A stretch of DNA of 45,780 nucleotides from contig JAMNXR010000020.1 in NCBI GenBank assembly GCA_023653055.1, positions 1-45,780 of the forward strand, in the 5' to 3' direction. The notes below the pieces were generated by a model. It was not told where the DNA came from and did not search any database. It saw only the letters and a program-made list of their open reading frames with translations. This document shows, one piece after another, positions 9,708 to 19,337 of the stretch. The DNA is from Burkholderiaceae bacterium (GTDB taxonomy: Bacteria > Pseudomonadota > Gammaproteobacteria > Burkholderiales > Burkholderiaceae_B). The number at the start of each line of letters is the position of its first letter. Position 1 is the first letter of the stretch. The translations under genes were made by a program, and so were the position numbers.

Positions 9708-10183
9708 CACAACACTCCAAGTAGATCAATATCCACACGCAGCGTTAAACCAGCAAGCGGATGATTAAAGTCAAACATGGCGGAGTCTTCGCCATACTCT
9801 TTCAACACACCTGAATAGCGACCGCCATTAGGGGCAGTGAACTCCACCATATCACCCGGATAAAATTCAGCATCCTCACCTGCGTGCTGGGCCAGCATGG
9901 CACGCGATACGCGCTGAATCAAATCTGGATTGCGATCACCATAGGCATCGGCAGGTAACAGCGTGTAACTAAAACAATCACCCTCGGGGTGTCCAAGCAA
10001 TGGCGTCTCCATGCCTGGCGACCATTGGCCGCTGCCTAGTTGAAGCGTTGCAGGGCGACCATCGAACGTGTCGATAAACGTTGACCCTGCTGCGGGACCG
10101 TCCTCGATCACGATGCGGTAGTGGAGAGTAAGGTATGAATCCGCACGGACAATAGGCGGAGTATGGGGGGCCTGATCAGTCAA
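9707..10183 (-). CDS. fkpB: FKBP-type peptidyl-prolyl isomerase, SlpA type
   Basis: A 158-residue cytosolic FKBP/SlyD-like isomerase. The FKBP core ([12 protein letters not shown] near residue 18, [27 protein letters not shown]) carries an inserted IF-like flap (about 75-130) ending [21 protein letters not shown], as in SlpA/SlyD. The NHPLAGL motif is characteristic. Such proteins help fold or stabilise ribosomal and other proteins. The start appears to be TTG 10183: upstream in frame a stop follows within three codons, and the next ATG is far inside the fold. The gene is translationally coupled to ispH downstream. Confidence 0.9.
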   Translation of the reverse strand: MTDQAPHTPPIVRADSYLTLHYRIVIEDGPAAGSTFIDTFDGRPATLQLGSGQWSPGMETPLLGHPEGDCFSYTLLPADAYGDRNPDLIQRVSRAMLAQHAGEDAEFYPGDMVEFTAPNGGRYSGVLKEYGEDSAMFDFNHPLAGLTLRVDIDLLGVL

Positions 10184-10234
10184 AATCTGTCACCGTAGAG
10201 GGCTTTGCTAAACATCTATTTTAGAGCCTTCCCG

Positions 10235-10912
10235 ATGACCTTGTGCGAACAACTTCCCCCCGACCAGCGCCCCCGTGAAAGATTGCTACAACACGGCGCC
10301 AATAGTTTGACCAATGCAGAGCTTCTGGCACTGATTTTTGGTACCGGCACACGTGGCGTCAACGCGCTAGAACTCGCGCAACAACTGCTTGTGCGCTATG
10401 GCGGCTTGCGCCCCCTCCTCAGCGCCGACAGCGAAAACCTTAGAGCGGTTGTGGGATTGGGTAATGCCCGGATCTGCCAACTCAACGCCATTCTCACCTT
10501 GGCCAAACGCGCCATGGAAGAAGAACTCAAGCGAGACTGCTCACTTAAACATCCGATACAGGTCAAAGCGTATTGCGCCAACTTGCTTGGGCACGCATCG
10601 ATCGAGCGTTGCGTCGCCCTATTTTTGGACAATCAACACCGACTCATCGCTGCCAAAGAAATTTCACAAGGCACACTGACTGAAACCACCATTTATCCGC
10701 GTGAGCTCGTGAAAGCTGCCCTTGCCCATCATGCCGCAGCCATCATCCTGGCACACAACCATCCCTCCGGTCTGGCAAAACCGAGTGCCGCCGACATCAC
10801 CCTCACCCATAGACTCAGACAATCCCTTGCAGTCGTCGACATTGCTTTTCTCGATCATCTGATTGTGGCAGGTCATCAAGTGATCTCTATCTCAGAGCTA
10901 GGCCAGATGTAA
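10235..10912 (+). CDS. radC: RadC-family JAB-domain protein
   Basis: A 225-residue RadC. The N-terminal helix-hairpin-helix-like part (RPRERLLQHGANSLTNAELLALI) is followed by a JAB/MPN domain with the metal motif HNHPSG and downstream Ser/Asp (PSAADITLT) at about 173-187. The domain suggests a Zn-dependent hydrolase or DNA-associated role; the cellular function of RadC is unresolved. The frame opens at TTG 10205, but ATG 10235 gives MTLCEQLPPDQRPRERLL, matching family length, so I use it. It is divergent from slpA and ends at a bidirectional terminator. No phage genes are nearby, so this is the chromosomal copy. Confidence 0.93.
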   Translation: MTLCEQLPPDQRPRERLLQHGANSLTNAELLALIFGTGTRGVNALELAQQLLVRYGGLRPLLSADSENLRAVVGLGNARICQLNAILTLAKRAMEEELKRDCSLKHPIQVKAYCANLLGHASIERCVALFLDNQHRLIAAKEISQGTLTETTIYPRELVKAALAHHAAAIILAHNHPSGLAKPSAADITLTHRLRQSLAVVDIAFLDHLIVAGHQVISISELGQM

Positions 10913-10938
10913 AAAGACAGCCCTTAGGCTGCCTTTTT
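10911..10938. terminator. Bidirectional Rho-independent terminator between radC and thiolase
   Basis: The sequence AAAAAGACAGCC-CTTA-GGCTGCCTTTTT forms a 5-bp GC-rich stem (CAGCC/GGCTG), a one-base mismatch, and flanking A5/T5 tracts. It can terminate both radC (+) and the convergent thiolase (-). It begins inside the radC stop codon. Confidence 0.8.
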
Positions 10939-10966
10939 ATACTCGCCATTTGTCCTGACTCAGCGC

Positions 10967-12148
10967 TTAGACGCGCTCAAAAATAGCTGCAATGCCTTGA
11001 CCACCACCGATACACATTGTCACTAAGGCATAACGTCCACCAATGCGATGCAATTCATAAATCGCTTTGGTAGTGACAATGGCACCTGTGGCGCCGATCG
11101 GGTGGCCGAGCGAAATCCCGCTGCCATTAGGATTCAAACGTTGAGCATCAAACTTGAGCTCTTGCGCGACGGCACAAGCCTGAGCAGCAAAAGCTTCGTT
11201 TGCTTCGATGACATCCATCTGATCCACGGTGAGGCCAGCGCGCTTCATCACAGCCTGCGTCGCCGGTACGGGGCCGATTCCCATGATCTTGGGGTCAACA
11301 CCCGCATGCGCATACGCCACCAAGCGCGCCAAGGGCTTTGCGCCACTAGATTTAACAGCTTCGCCACTCATCATGAGTACAGCAGCAGCGCCATCATTAA
11401 TGCCAGAGGCATTACCCGCCGTCACGGTACCGTTTTCTTTGACAAACACGGCACGCAAGGCCGCCATACCTTCAAGAGAAATATCACGACGTGGATGTTC
11501 GTCGATCTTGAACTCGACCTCACCTTTGCGCGTCTTAATCACGACCGGCACGATCTGCTCATTAAAACGACCTTCGTCTTGCGCCAATGCGGCGCGACGA
11601 TGCGACTCTACCGCTAATGCATCTTGTGCTGCACGCGAAATACCAAACTGCTTGGCAACCGCTTCAGCCGTAATTCCCATGTGGGTGCGTTCAAAGGGAT
11701 CGGTCAACGCACCCACCATCATGTCGACAATCGTCGTATCCCCCATGCGCGCGCCAAAGCGTTGCGTTTGCGACAGATAACCGGCGCGACTCATGGACTC
11801 GGCACCACCTCCAATCGCCATCTCGGTATCACCGAGCAAAATCGACTGTGCACTTGAAATAATCGCTTGCAAACCCGAACCGCACAATCGGTTGACGTTA
11901 AAGGCGGCGCAGGTTTGGGGCAGTCCAGCATTCAAGGCCACGACCCGCGACAGATACATATCACGAGCTTCTGTATTGACAACATGACCAAAGGCCAAGT
12001 GACCAACATCTTTTCCATCTACACCAGAGCGCTGCAACACCGCTTTGACGACCGTGGTGCCCAAGTCAATCGGCGCGACATCCTTGAGGCCGCCGCCAAA
12101 GTCACCTACTGCAGTTCTTGCCGCACCGGTTATAAATACTTCACGCAT
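10967..12148 (-). CDS. Acetyl-CoA C-acetyltransferase (thiolase)
   Basis: A 393-residue class II thiolase that condenses or cleaves acetyl-CoA/acetoacetyl-CoA. The nucleophile Cys89 (VNRLCGSGLQA), the general-base His349 (GHPIGATG) and the second Cys379 (CIGGGQG) are all present, as is the NEAFAAQ motif. The frame stays open to 12256, but ATG 12148 has GGAG eight bases upstream and gives the normal N-terminus MREVFITGAARTAVG. The longer form would add a hydrophobic, cysteine-rich 36-residue stretch not expected in thiolases. It could supply acetoacetyl-CoA for PHB or ketoacid metabolism; no phaB or phaC lies here. It may function with the CoA-transferase pair at 39.9-41.3 kb. Confidence 0.95.
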   Translation of the reverse strand: MREVFITGAARTAVGDFGGGLKDVAPIDLGTTVVKAVLQRSGVDGKDVGHLAFGHVVNTEARDMYLSRVVALNAGLPQTCAAFNVNRLCGSGLQAIISSAQSILLGDTEMAIGGGAESMSRAGYLSQTQRFGARMGDTTIVDMMVGALTDPFERTHMGITAEAVAKQFGISRAAQDALAVESHRRAALAQDEGRFNEQIVPVVIKTRKGEVEFKIDEHPRRDISLEGMAALRAVFVKENGTVTAGNASGINDGAAAVLMMSGEAVKSSGAKPLARLVAYAHAGVDPKIMGIGPVPATQAVMKRAGLTVDQMDVIEANEAFAAQACAVAQELKFDAQRLNPNGSGISLGHPIGATGAIVTTKAIYELHRIGGRYALVTMCIGGGQGIAAIFERV

Positions 12149-12273
12149 CGCGTGCTCCTTAGACAATAAAAAGTTGGACAACAGGCGGCAAATGAAATTG
12201 CATCCTGCTAATAAAAAAGTATGATCAAGCTTATCGCAATAAGCATAACCCGCCAAGACGGCACGAGACCTCC

Positions 12274-13290
12274 ATGAGCATTCCCTATTCGATTCTCGAC
12301 TTGTCCCCCATTCCTCAAGGGTTTACGGCGGCTGATGCCCTGCACAACTCGCGCGATCTCGCGCAACACGCCGAAAAGTGGGGCTTCACCCGCTTTTGGC
12401 TCGCCGAACACCACAATATGACGGGAAACGCCAGCTCAGCAACTGCTGTACTGATTGCCTATGTGGCGGGTGGCACGACGCGCATTCGCGTTGGCTCTGG
12501 AGGGGTGATGCTGCCCAACCATGCGCCCTTAGTGATCGCCGAACAGTTTGGCACCTTGGCCGCCTTGTTTCCTGACCGTATTGATCTTGGACTGGGGCGA
12601 GCGCCCGGTACGGACCAAATGACGGCACGCGCCCTCAGACGAGACCTTTTGGGCAATTCCGACCAGTTTCCACAAGATGTTCAAGAGCTACAGCACTATT
12701 TTGGAGAAGTGCAACCGGGCCAGGCGGTCAAGGCTATTCCCGGTGCAGGCTTGCACGTTCCAATCTGGATTTTGGGTTCTAGCATGTACGGCGCGCAACT
12801 CGCGGCCCATTTTGGCCTGCCCTATGCATTTGCTTCACACTTCGCCCCTGACTACTTGCTCGATGCCATGCGAGCCTACAAAGGCCTGTTCAAGCCTTCG
12901 GCGCAGCAAAGTAAAGCGCACGCCATGGTCGGCGTCAACGTGATTGCTGCTGATACGGACGAAGAGGCAAAGTATCTCTTTACGACACATCAGCAACACG
13001 CCACACGCATGCGTCGCAATACACGTGGTCAGTTACCCCCTCCAATTGATGACATCGAAACCTTTTGGACGCCACATGAAAAGATATCCGTCAACGAGCA
13101 GCTTGCCTGCTCTGTGGTGGGCAACCCAGAAACTGTGCGTCAAGGCTTGCAACGCTTAGTCGAAAAAACGGGTGCCAATGAACTCATGATCACAGGTCAG
13201 ATTTTTGATCACCAGGCACGCCTGCGCTCTTTTGAAATCGCAGCACAAGCCGCGCAGTCTGTTGAAATATCGACGGCGCTTGCTGCCTAA
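12274..13290 (+). CDS. LLM-class flavin-dependent oxidoreductase
   Basis: A 338-residue luciferase-like (bacterial luciferase alpha-subunit fold) monooxygenase, single-subunit MsnO8-like group. Characteristic stretches are [11 protein letters not shown] (about 32-42), [29 protein letters not shown] residues near 70-93, and [10 protein letters not shown] (about 107-116). The substrate is unknown; such enzymes use FMNH2 and O2 on varied organic compounds. The start is ATG 12274, with an AGA-rich weak ribosome binding region upstream. It is divergent from the thiolase, with a 125-base gap. Its stop lies nine bases from the convergent cfa stop. Confidence 0.9.
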   Translation: MSIPYSILDLSPIPQGFTAADALHNSRDLAQHAEKWGFTRFWLAEHHNMTGNASSATAVLIAYVAGGTTRIRVGSGGVMLPNHAPLVIAEQFGTLAALFPDRIDLGLGRAPGTDQMTARALRRDLLGNSDQFPQDVQELQHYFGEVQPGQAVKAIPGAGLHVPIWILGSSMYGAQLAAHFGLPYAFASHFAPDYLLDAMRAYKGLFKPSAQQSKAHAMVGVNVIAADTDEEAKYLFTTHQQHATRMRRNTRGQLPPPIDDIETFWTPHEKISVNEQLACSVVGNPETVRQGLQRLVEKTGANELMITGQIFDHQARLRSFEIAAQAAQSVEISTALAA

Positions 13291-13299
13291 ACCGATTGA

Positions 13300-14565
13300 C
13301 TATGCTGAGTACATGTACGCACGCCGCCAAGGATACGCTTGGTCGGCTGGGTCATCGAGCTCATTGTCTCGACCCGTCGGCGCGTGCTGGGCCAATACCT
13401 GATGCAACGCTATCCAACCACTTTCAAACCCTTTCGCACAGCCAGCGAGATACATTCGGTAGGCCCTGAGCGCGCGTTCGCCTTGCTCACCCTGCTGGGC
13501 CCTTAAGACTTTTTCTGCCTCGTCGAGTCTCGCCTCGAGCGCATCGCTCCATGCCCAGAGCGTCCGCGCATAATGCGGGCGGAGATTCTCGACATCAAGC
13601 GCCTCTAGCCCACCCTCGCTTAGCTGGGTGATCACATCACCAATATGCACCAGCTCACCACCAGGGAAGATATATTTTTCAATAAAGTCACCCATGCCAT
13701 TGCCAAGTTGATCGTTGTGACACCCACCCGCGGTAATGCCATGATTCAAAATCAAGCCGCCGGGGCGCAAGAGCCGTCGAAGTCGCTCAAAATAGTCTTT
13801 AAGTTGAGCGCGTCCCACATGCTCAAACATTCCAACAGAGGCAATCTTATCGAAAGCTTGTGCGGGATCGAGCTTGCGATAATCAAGCAATTGAACACGA
13901 ACACGGCCAGCCAGCCCCTTTTCCTCAATCATCCGCGAAACATGCGCATGCTGATTGCGAGAAAGCGTGATACCAGTTGCATCAACCCCATAGTGTTCTG
14001 CGGCCCACAACAACAAACCGCCCCAACCAGCGCCCACATCCAGAAAGCGCTCCCCAGCTGAAAGACGCAGCTTCCTGCAAATCAAATCGAGCTTGGCCTC
14101 CTGCGCTTGGGCCAGCGTCATCGAAGGGTGTTCGTAATAGGCACACGAGTAGACTCTGCGGGGATCGAGCCATAGGCCGTAAAAATCGTCAGATAAGTCA
14201 TAGTGAAATTCTATTTGCTGCGCATCGCGTTCGATCGAATGCCGCCACACAGACATGACACGCGCAATAATGCTGGTCAGCCAGCCCATTCGTGCAGCAT
14301 CCAGAGGAGATCCTGGCAAAATTGAAGTGGCAACTGCCATGATGTCCCGCATTGAGCCGCGCACATCACACAGTCCTTCTACGTAATCTTGTCCAATTAA
14401 CCCCACCTGACCAGTGACGATGTGAGCCAGTACTTTGTTTTGCTTGGTCACGAGCGTGACGGGCGCATTGCTCGGACCAAGATATGTGCCATCGGGCAAC
14501 ACCAAACCAAGACCCATTGGCAAATTACCCAGCTTTTTTTCGATTGTTGCGATCAATGAATTCAC
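13300..14565 (-). CDS. cfa: Cyclopropane-fatty-acyl-phospholipid synthase family protein
   Basis: A 421-residue SAM-dependent methyltransferase that cyclopropanates unsaturated acyl chains of membrane phospholipids. The N-terminal lipid-binding domain spans about 1-110. The conserved HYDLSDDFYGLWLD is at 121-134 and YSCAYYEHPSMTLAQAQ follows. The SAM-binding loop FLDVGAGWGG is at 174-183, then FDKIASVGMFEHVG and a long helical C-terminus. Length is a little above E. coli Cfa (382). The start codon is GTG 14565, with GAGG eight bases upstream. A perfect 7-bp inverted repeat lies 80 bases upstream, in the gap shared with the divergent exporter gene. Confidence 0.9.
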   Translation of the reverse strand: MNSLIATIEKKLGNLPMGLGLVLPDGTYLGPSNAPVTLVTKQNKVLAHIVTGQVGLIGQDYVEGLCDVRGSMRDIMAVATSILPGSPLDAARMGWLTSIIARVMSVWRHSIERDAQQIEFHYDLSDDFYGLWLDPRRVYSCAYYEHPSMTLAQAQEAKLDLICRKLRLSAGERFLDVGAGWGGLLLWAAEHYGVDATGITLSRNQHAHVSRMIEEKGLAGRVRVQLLDYRKLDPAQAFDKIASVGMFEHVGRAQLKDYFERLRRLLRPGGLILNHGITAGGCHNDQLGNGMGDFIEKYIFPGGELVHIGDVITQLSEGGLEALDVENLRPHYARTLWAWSDALEARLDEAEKVLRAQQGEQGERALRAYRMYLAGCAKGFESGWIALHQVLAQHAPTGRDNELDDPADQAYPWRRAYMYSA

Positions 14566-14645
14566 TAAGTGGCCTCATGCGTCAACCGGACAAATTCACT
14601 GTATCTGAAATCAGACGCTTTGAAAATACCTTGAATTGACCGAAT

Positions 14646-14663
14646 GGTGTCACGATTGACACC
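14646..14663. promoter_or_regulatory. Perfect inverted repeat, candidate operator between cfa and exporter
   Basis: GGTGTCA-CGAT-TGACACC is a perfect 7-4-7 inverted repeat in the 204-base gap between the divergent cfa (start 14565) and the Bcr/CflA exporter (start 14770). No T-run follows, so a terminator is unlikely. The size and dyad fit a dimeric regulator such as a TetR-, MarR- or GntR-type protein. A TATAAC box begins one base after it (14664-14669), so a bound protein could block a rightward promoter. No regulator gene is adjacent. Confidence 0.45.
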
Positions 14664-14769
14664 TATAACTTTGTGCCATGTCTCTGCGTGATACATTGAG
14701 AAAAAGCAGCCGTTTGATCTTTGTATGCCGCTTTGGCATTCATCCTCTTCTTAAAGTCCACACTAAATC

Positions 14770-15975
14770 ATGCGCACCAGACTTGCCGCAATGGGATTGC
14801 CAGGCTGGCTCATCTTGATGGGTGCACTCACTGCAATCGGCCCTCTTTCCATCGACATGTACTTGCCTGCGTTCCCAGCGATCGCCAGCGACCTCAACGC
14901 GCGCAGCAGCGAGGTCGAGCGCACCCTCGCCGCTTATCTGCTGGGCATGGCAGGCGCGCAGCTTATCTACGGCCCACTTGCTGATCGCTATGGGCGCAAA
15001 CCCCCGTTGTATGGTGCGCTCCTGCTCTATATTCTTGCCTCAGCTGGCTGCGCACTCGCGCCAAACGTCGAGTTTCTTACCCTCAGCCGTGTTTTTCAGG
15101 CGATGGGCGGCGCAGCCGGCATGGTGATTCCACGAGCAGTGGTACGAGACCACTACAACACCCAAGAAGCCGCCCGCGCGCTTTCGATGTTGATGCTCAT
15201 GATGGGTATCGCACCTATTTTGGCACCCGCTTTGGGTGCGACCATCCTTGCGTGGGTAGGTTGGCGGGGCATTTTTGTCACCATTACCTTGTGTGGTGTC
15301 GTCTTATTGTGGACCCTGTCTAAAGTGATGGTAGAGAGCCTGTCGCCCGAACGCCAGATCAAACTGAGCTGGCGAAATATCCTCAACTCCTATGCTGGAC
15401 TACTCGCGCATCGCCGCTTTCTAGCGTTTGCCTTGTCGGGTGGCTTGGCGACCGCCACGATGTTTAGCTATATCGTCGGCTCACCGCGTCTGTTTATCGA
15501 GCACTTTGGCGTTCAACCACAGACCTATGGACTGTTATTTGGCCTAAATGCGACGAGCCTGATCATCGGCTCCCAAGTGAGTGCCCGATTGCTAAAAACA
15601 CACAGCCCGATGAAAATTCTCCCCTGGGCGCTTGGCGGTCTCGTGGCGGCGGGGCTCTTTGCACTCTTTTTCGCCCTCACTGATCTCGCCACCTTGCAAA
15701 CCGTCATGGCCTGTTTGCTGGTCTTTATGTTTTGCTACGGTTTTGTTGGACCCAACTCAGCCGCGTTAGCGCTCGCGGACCAAGGGCATCAGCTCGGCTC
15801 GGCTTCTGCCATGATGGGCACACTTTCTATTTCCTGCGGTGCGCTTGCCGGCTTTCTGGTCAGTTTGATGCACGTCCCGGGTCCGCTCCCTCTGGCGATT
15901 ATGATGGCGGGCTGCACAACTTTGGCATGCCTGACTGGCGGGATTGCCCGCCAAGCATACCGAGCGCAACCCTAG
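14770..15975 (+). CDS. Bcr/CflA-family MFS drug exporter
   Basis: A 401-residue inner-membrane protein with about 12 membrane segments and the Bcr/CflA (DHA1) family pattern. It has DMYLPAFPAI in the first helix region (STDMYLP-like), motif A in loop 2-3 (LADRYGRKPPLYGA), and RVFQAMGGAAGMVIPRAVVRD in helix 4-5. It is predicted to be a proton-coupled exporter of small drugs or metabolites such as chloramphenicol or bicyclomycin; the substrate is not deducible. The start ATG 14770 has no clear Shine-Dalgarno. It is divergent from cfa, with a candidate operator between them. Confidence 0.93.
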   Translation: MRTRLAAMGLPGWLILMGALTAIGPLSIDMYLPAFPAIASDLNARSSEVERTLAAYLLGMAGAQLIYGPLADRYGRKPPLYGALLLYILASAGCALAPNVEFLTLSRVFQAMGGAAGMVIPRAVVRDHYNTQEAARALSMLMLMMGIAPILAPALGATILAWVGWRGIFVTITLCGVVLLWTLSKVMVESLSPERQIKLSWRNILNSYAGLLAHRRFLAFALSGGLATATMFSYIVGSPRLFIEHFGVQPQTYGLLFGLNATSLIIGSQVSARLLKTHSPMKILPWALGGLVAAGLFALFFALTDLATLQTVMACLLVFMFCYGFVGPNSAALALADQGHQLGSASAMMGTLSISCGALAGFLVSLMHVPGPLPLAIMMAGCTTLACLTGGIARQAYRAQP

Positions 15976-15990
15976 CAGATGCCGGTCGGG

Positions 15991-16020
15991 TTGATTAAAT
16001 GCTTGATTTCGTATTAGAAT
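15991..16020 (+). promoter_or_regulatory. Putative sigma70 promoter for rpmB-rpmG
   Basis: TTGATT (15991-15996) and TAGAAT (16015-16020) are 18 bases apart, 45 bases before the rpmB ATG. The bases right after the -10 box repeat the start of the leuS promoter region (AATGTCAGACT at 16018-16028 and 16610-16620). Confidence 0.5.
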
Positions 16021-16065
16021 GTCAGACTTGATGTCAAAATCTGAACCAACAAAATAGGTGTAGCC

Positions 16066-16302
16066 ATGGCACGTGTATGCCAAGTGACCGGAAAAAAGCC
16101 CATGGTGGGCAACAATGTTTCACACGCGAACAACAAAACAAAGCGTCGTTTTCTGCCTAACCTGCAGTCACGCCGCTTCTGGGTTGAGAGCGAAAACCGT
16201 TGGGTACGCCTGCGCGTGTCCACGAATGCCCTGCGTACCATCGACAAGAACGGCATTGATGCCGTCTTGGCCGACCTGCGCGCGCGCGGCGAAGTCGCCT
16301 AA
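16066..16302 (+). CDS. rpmB: 50S ribosomal protein L28
   Basis: A 78-residue basic protein matching bacterial L28 across its length: [20 protein letters not shown] at the N-terminus, then KRRFLPNLQ and [18 protein letters not shown]. It is part of the large ribosomal subunit. Length equals the E. coli protein. It is the first gene of the rpmB-rpmG operon; rpmG follows after 20 bases. The start ATG 16066 follows ATAGGTGTAGCC. Confidence 0.98.
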   Translation: MARVCQVTGKKPMVGNNVSHANNKTKRRFLPNLQSRRFWVESENRWVRLRVSTNALRTIDKNGIDAVLADLRARGEVA

Positions 16303-16322
16303 CTCTACTTAAGGAGCCCAAC

Positions 16323-16490
16323 ATGGCAAAAGGTGCACGCGAAAAGATCAAGCTCGAGTCCAGCGCTGGAACGGGCCACTTTTACACTACGACTAAAAAC
16401 AAGCGCAATATGCCCGAGAAGATGCTGATCAAGAAATTTGATCCTGTCGCTCGCAAGCATGTTGACTACAAAGAAACAAAACTGAAATAA
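16323..16490 (+). CDS. rpmG: 50S ribosomal protein L33
   Basis: A 55-residue ribosomal protein L33, with [20 protein letters not shown] at the start and [18 protein letters not shown] at the end. The start has AAGGAGCC upstream. It lacks the CxxC pairs of the zinc-binding form, so it is the zinc-free (C-) type. It is translated from the rpmB-rpmG mRNA, which ends at a strong terminator 48 bases later. Confidence 0.98.
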   Translation: MAKGAREKIKLESSAGTGHFYTTTKNKRNMPEKMLIKKFDPVARKHVDYKETKLK

Positions 16491-16537
16491 ATCAGTTTTG
16501 CGTTCAGATCTCCGTCTTTGACGGGACATCACAAGCT

Positions 16538-16570
16538 AACAGCCTCGCATCGCGAGGCTGTTTGTTTTTA
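16538..16570 (+). terminator. Rho-independent terminator after rpmG
   Basis: AACAGCCTCG-CATCG-CGAGGCTGTT forms a perfect 10-bp GC-rich stem with a 5-nt loop, followed by TTGTTTTTA. It clearly ends the rpmB-rpmG transcript and separates it from leuS. Confidence 0.92.
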
Positions 16571-16606
16571 GCGGCTCTGACAACACGCTGAATGACGACT
16601 CCACCC

Positions 16607-16620
16607 TATAATGTCAGACT
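16607..16620 (+). promoter_or_regulatory. Putative leuS operon promoter (-10 region)
   Basis: A consensus TATAAT (16607-16612) lies 50 bases before the leuS ATG, just after the rpmG terminator. A well-spaced -35 box is not evident, so the call rests on the -10 hexamer and position. The following bases repeat those after the rpmB -10 box. Confidence 0.4.
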
Positions 16621-16661
16621 GATTGGGCGCAACGGCGCCCCCACCTTTTTTGGCTGTCGCA

Positions 16662-19322
16662 ATGCAGGAACGCTACCTACCCACTGTTGTTGAAAATCTG
16701 GCCCACGCAAACTGGGACGCTCGGGATGCCTATCGGGTCACCGAAGGCGCCTTAAACGCCGCAGGACAACCCAAGCCCAAGTTTTACGCGTGCTCGATGT
16801 TGCCCTACCCAAGCGGCAAGCTCCACATGGGTCATGTTCGCAACTACACCATCAACGATATGATGACGCGCCAGCTCCGTATGCGCGGCTATAACGTGCT
16901 GATGCCAATGGGTTGGGATGCTTTTGGCATGCCTGCCGAAAACGCAGCAATCAAGTCTAAAGTGCCCCCTGCAAAGTGGACCTACGACAACATTGCTTAC
17001 ATGAAAAAACAAATGAAGGCGATGGGGTTGGCGATTGATTGGTCACGCGAAATGTGTGCCTGCGATCCGTCCTACTACAAATGGAACCAATGGCTCTTTC
17101 TCAAGATGCTCGACAAGGGCATTGCCTATCGTAAAACTCAAGTCGTCAACTGGGACCCCGTTGATAACACCGTGTTAGCCAACGAACAAGTGGTTGATGG
17201 GCGCGGTTGGCGCTCAGGCGCTCCTGTAGAAAAACGTGAAATCCCAGGCTATTACTTGCGGATCACTGATTACGCCAGCGAGCTCCTACAACAGGTTCAA
17301 GGTGGACTCGAGGGCTGGCCAGATCGCGTACGGGCCATGCAGGAAAACTGGATCGGCAAAAGTGAAGGTGTCCGGTTCGCGTTTCCACACAACATCAAAG
17401 ATGCCTCCGGCCAGTTGATTCAAGACGGCAAAATGTACGTCTTTACGACCCGTGCAGACACCATAATGGGCGTCACGTTTTGCGCCGTCGCACCAGAGCA
17501 CCCTTTGGCTCAACACGCCGCACTGAATCACCCCGCACTCGCCGCTTTTATCGAGCAATGCAAGCAAGGCGGCACGACCGAGGCTGAGCTCGCTACCCGC
17601 GAAAAAGAAGGTGTGGATACTGGTCTAGTCGTGACGCACCCTCTGACAGGACAAGTCGTTCCTGTTTGGGTCGGCAACTACGTCTTGATGAGTTATGGAG
17701 ATGGTGCCGTCATGGGCGTGCCCGCACATGACGAACGTGACTTTTCCTTTGCCAATCAGTACGGTATTCCGATCAAACAAGTCGTTCAAGTGGGTGACAA
17801 ACCCTTTGACGACAAGGTCTGGCATGAGTCGTATGCCGACAAACAATCCGGACACCTGATCCACTCAGGCAAGTACGATGGTCTGCACTTTGCGCAAGCC
17901 ATCGAAGCGATCGCCGGCGAGCTCGAGTCTCTCAACCTAGGGACGCGCCAAACCACCTGGCGTTTGCGCGACTGGGGAATTTCACGCCAACGTTATTGGG
18001 GCACACCGATTCCTATCATCCACTGCGATAGCTGTGGTGCGGTGCCTGTTCCAGAAAAAGATCTCCCTGTTGTCCTGCCAGACGATTTGATTCCAGACGG
18101 CAGCGGCAACCCGCTGACGAAACATGCGAGTTTTTTGCAATGCAAATGTCCAAGCTGCGGAAAAGACGCGCGTCGTGAAACCGACACGATGGACACTTTC
18201 GTCGATTCGTCTTGGTATTTCATGCGTTACACCTCACCAGGCAACGATCAAGCCATGGTTGATGCGCGTAATGACTACTGGATGCCGATGGATCAATACA
18301 TCGGTGGTATCGAGCACGCTGTCATGCACTTGCTGTATGCACGTTTCTGGACGCGCGTCATGCGCGACTTGGGCTTAGTCAAATTCGACGAACCGTTTAC
18401 CAAGTTACTGTGTCAGGGCATGGTGCTCAACCATATCTATTCGACCAAAAATGCCAAAGGCGGTATCGAGTATTTCTGGCCCGAAGAAGTTGAAAATACC
18501 TACGATGCAAAAGGTGCCATCACGGGTGCGCGCCTCAAGAGTGATGGACGCGAAATCACCTATGGTGGTGTCGGCACAATGTCCAAATCCAAAAACAACG
18601 GCGTGGATCCCCAGTCGCTGATCGACACACAAGGTGCAGACACGGCCCGTCTCTTTGTGATGTTTACCAGCCCGCCCGAGCAAACGCTCGAATGGTCAGA
18701 CTCGGGTGTAGAGGGCTCAAACCGCTTTTTGCGCAGACTCTGGTCGCTTGGCGTACAGAAAAAGGACCTGATCGCGGCAGGACTCCAGGCACCCGTATCA
18801 GAGTGGAGCGACGCCCCAAAAGAAGTTAAACAATTGCGTTTCGAAATCTATGGTCTGCTCAAACAGGCAGACTACGACTACCAACGCATTCAGTACAACA
18901 CCGTAGTGTCAGCTTGCATGAAAATGCTCAATGCCATCGATGATGCCGACCTCGGAGATTCTAACTTTGCCCGTGCGACAACTGCTGAAACCATCGGTAT
19001 TTTGCTCAGAGTGCTCTACCCCGTGGTGCCACACATCACGTGGCAGCTTTGGTCAGAGCTTGGCTACGCTGCACCCTACGGCGATTTGCTTGATGCACCC
19101 TGGCCCACCGTCGATACGTCCGCGCTGATCACTGACGAAATTGAGCTTGTATTACAAGTGAACGGTAAACTCCGTGGGAGTTTGAGTGTGGCTCGCGAAG
19201 CCACGCGTGAGCAGATCGAACAACTTGCCGTCGCCCATGAGGCCGTTTCTCGCAATCTGGAGGGTCGTCCACCTAAGCGCGTGATCGTGGTGCCTGGCAA
19301 GCTTGTCAACGTTGTCGGTTAA
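16662..19322 (+). CDS. leuS: Leucyl-tRNA synthetase
   Basis: An 886-residue class Ia aminoacyl-tRNA synthetase that charges tRNA-Leu. The ATP-site HIGH motif appears as HMGH at 55-58 ([13 protein letters not shown]). The editing CP1 domain spans about 230-420 with the [12 protein letters not shown] threonine-rich site. The second signature MSKSKNN is near residue 640, and the anticodon-binding and C-terminal domains follow. The frame opens at TTG 16623, but ATG 16662 gives the usual [20 protein letters not shown]. First gene of a six-gene same-strand run ending with rlmL. Confidence 0.98.
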   Translation: MQERYLPTVVENLAHANWDARDAYRVTEGALNAAGQPKPKFYACSMLPYPSGKLHMGHVRNYTINDMMTRQLRMRGYNVLMPMGWDAFGMPAENAAIKSKVPPAKWTYDNIAYMKKQMKAMGLAIDWSREMCACDPSYYKWNQWLFLKMLDKGIAYRKTQVVNWDPVDNTVLANEQVVDGRGWRSGAPVEKREIPGYYLRITDYASELLQQVQGGLEGWPDRVRAMQENWIGKSEGVRFAFPHNIKDASGQLIQDGKMYVFTTRADTIMGVTFCAVAPEHPLAQHAALNHPALAAFIEQCKQGGTTEAELATREKEGVDTGLVVTHPLTGQVVPVWVGNYVLMSYGDGAVMGVPAHDERDFSFANQYGIPIKQVVQVGDKPFDDKVWHESYADKQSGHLIHSGKYDGLHFAQAIEAIAGELESLNLGTRQTTWRLRDWGISRQRYWGTPIPIIHCDSCGAVPVPEKDLPVVLPDDLIPDGSGNPLTKHASFLQCKCPSCGKDARRETDTMDTFVDSSWYFMRYTSPGNDQAMVDARNDYWMPMDQYIGGIEHAVMHLLYARFWTRVMRDLGLVKFDEPFTKLLCQGMVLNHIYSTKNAKGGIEYFWPEEVENTYDAKGAITGARLKSDGREITYGGVGTMSKSKNNGVDPQSLIDTQGADTARLFVMFTSPPEQTLEWSDSGVEGSNRFLRRLWSLGVQKKDLIAAGLQAPVSEWSDAPKEVKQLRFEIYGLLKQADYDYQRIQYNTVVSACMKMLNAIDDADLGDSNFARATTAETIGILLRVLYPVVPHITWQLWSELGYAAPYGDLLDAPWPTVDTSALITDEIELVLQVNGKLRGSLSVAREATREQIEQLAVAHEAVSRNLEGRPPKRVIVVPGKLVNVVG

Positions 19323-19337
19323 TTGGAAAATATCATT

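Noticed and set aside
10235..10912. radC as a sign of a prophage or integrated element
   Set aside because: Neighbours are all core genes and no phage, integrase or plasmid gene is near.
12149..12256. A 36-residue N-terminal extension of the thiolase
   Set aside because: The ATG at 12148 has a good ribosome binding site and gives the conserved thiolase start; the extension is cysteine-rich and unlike thiolases.
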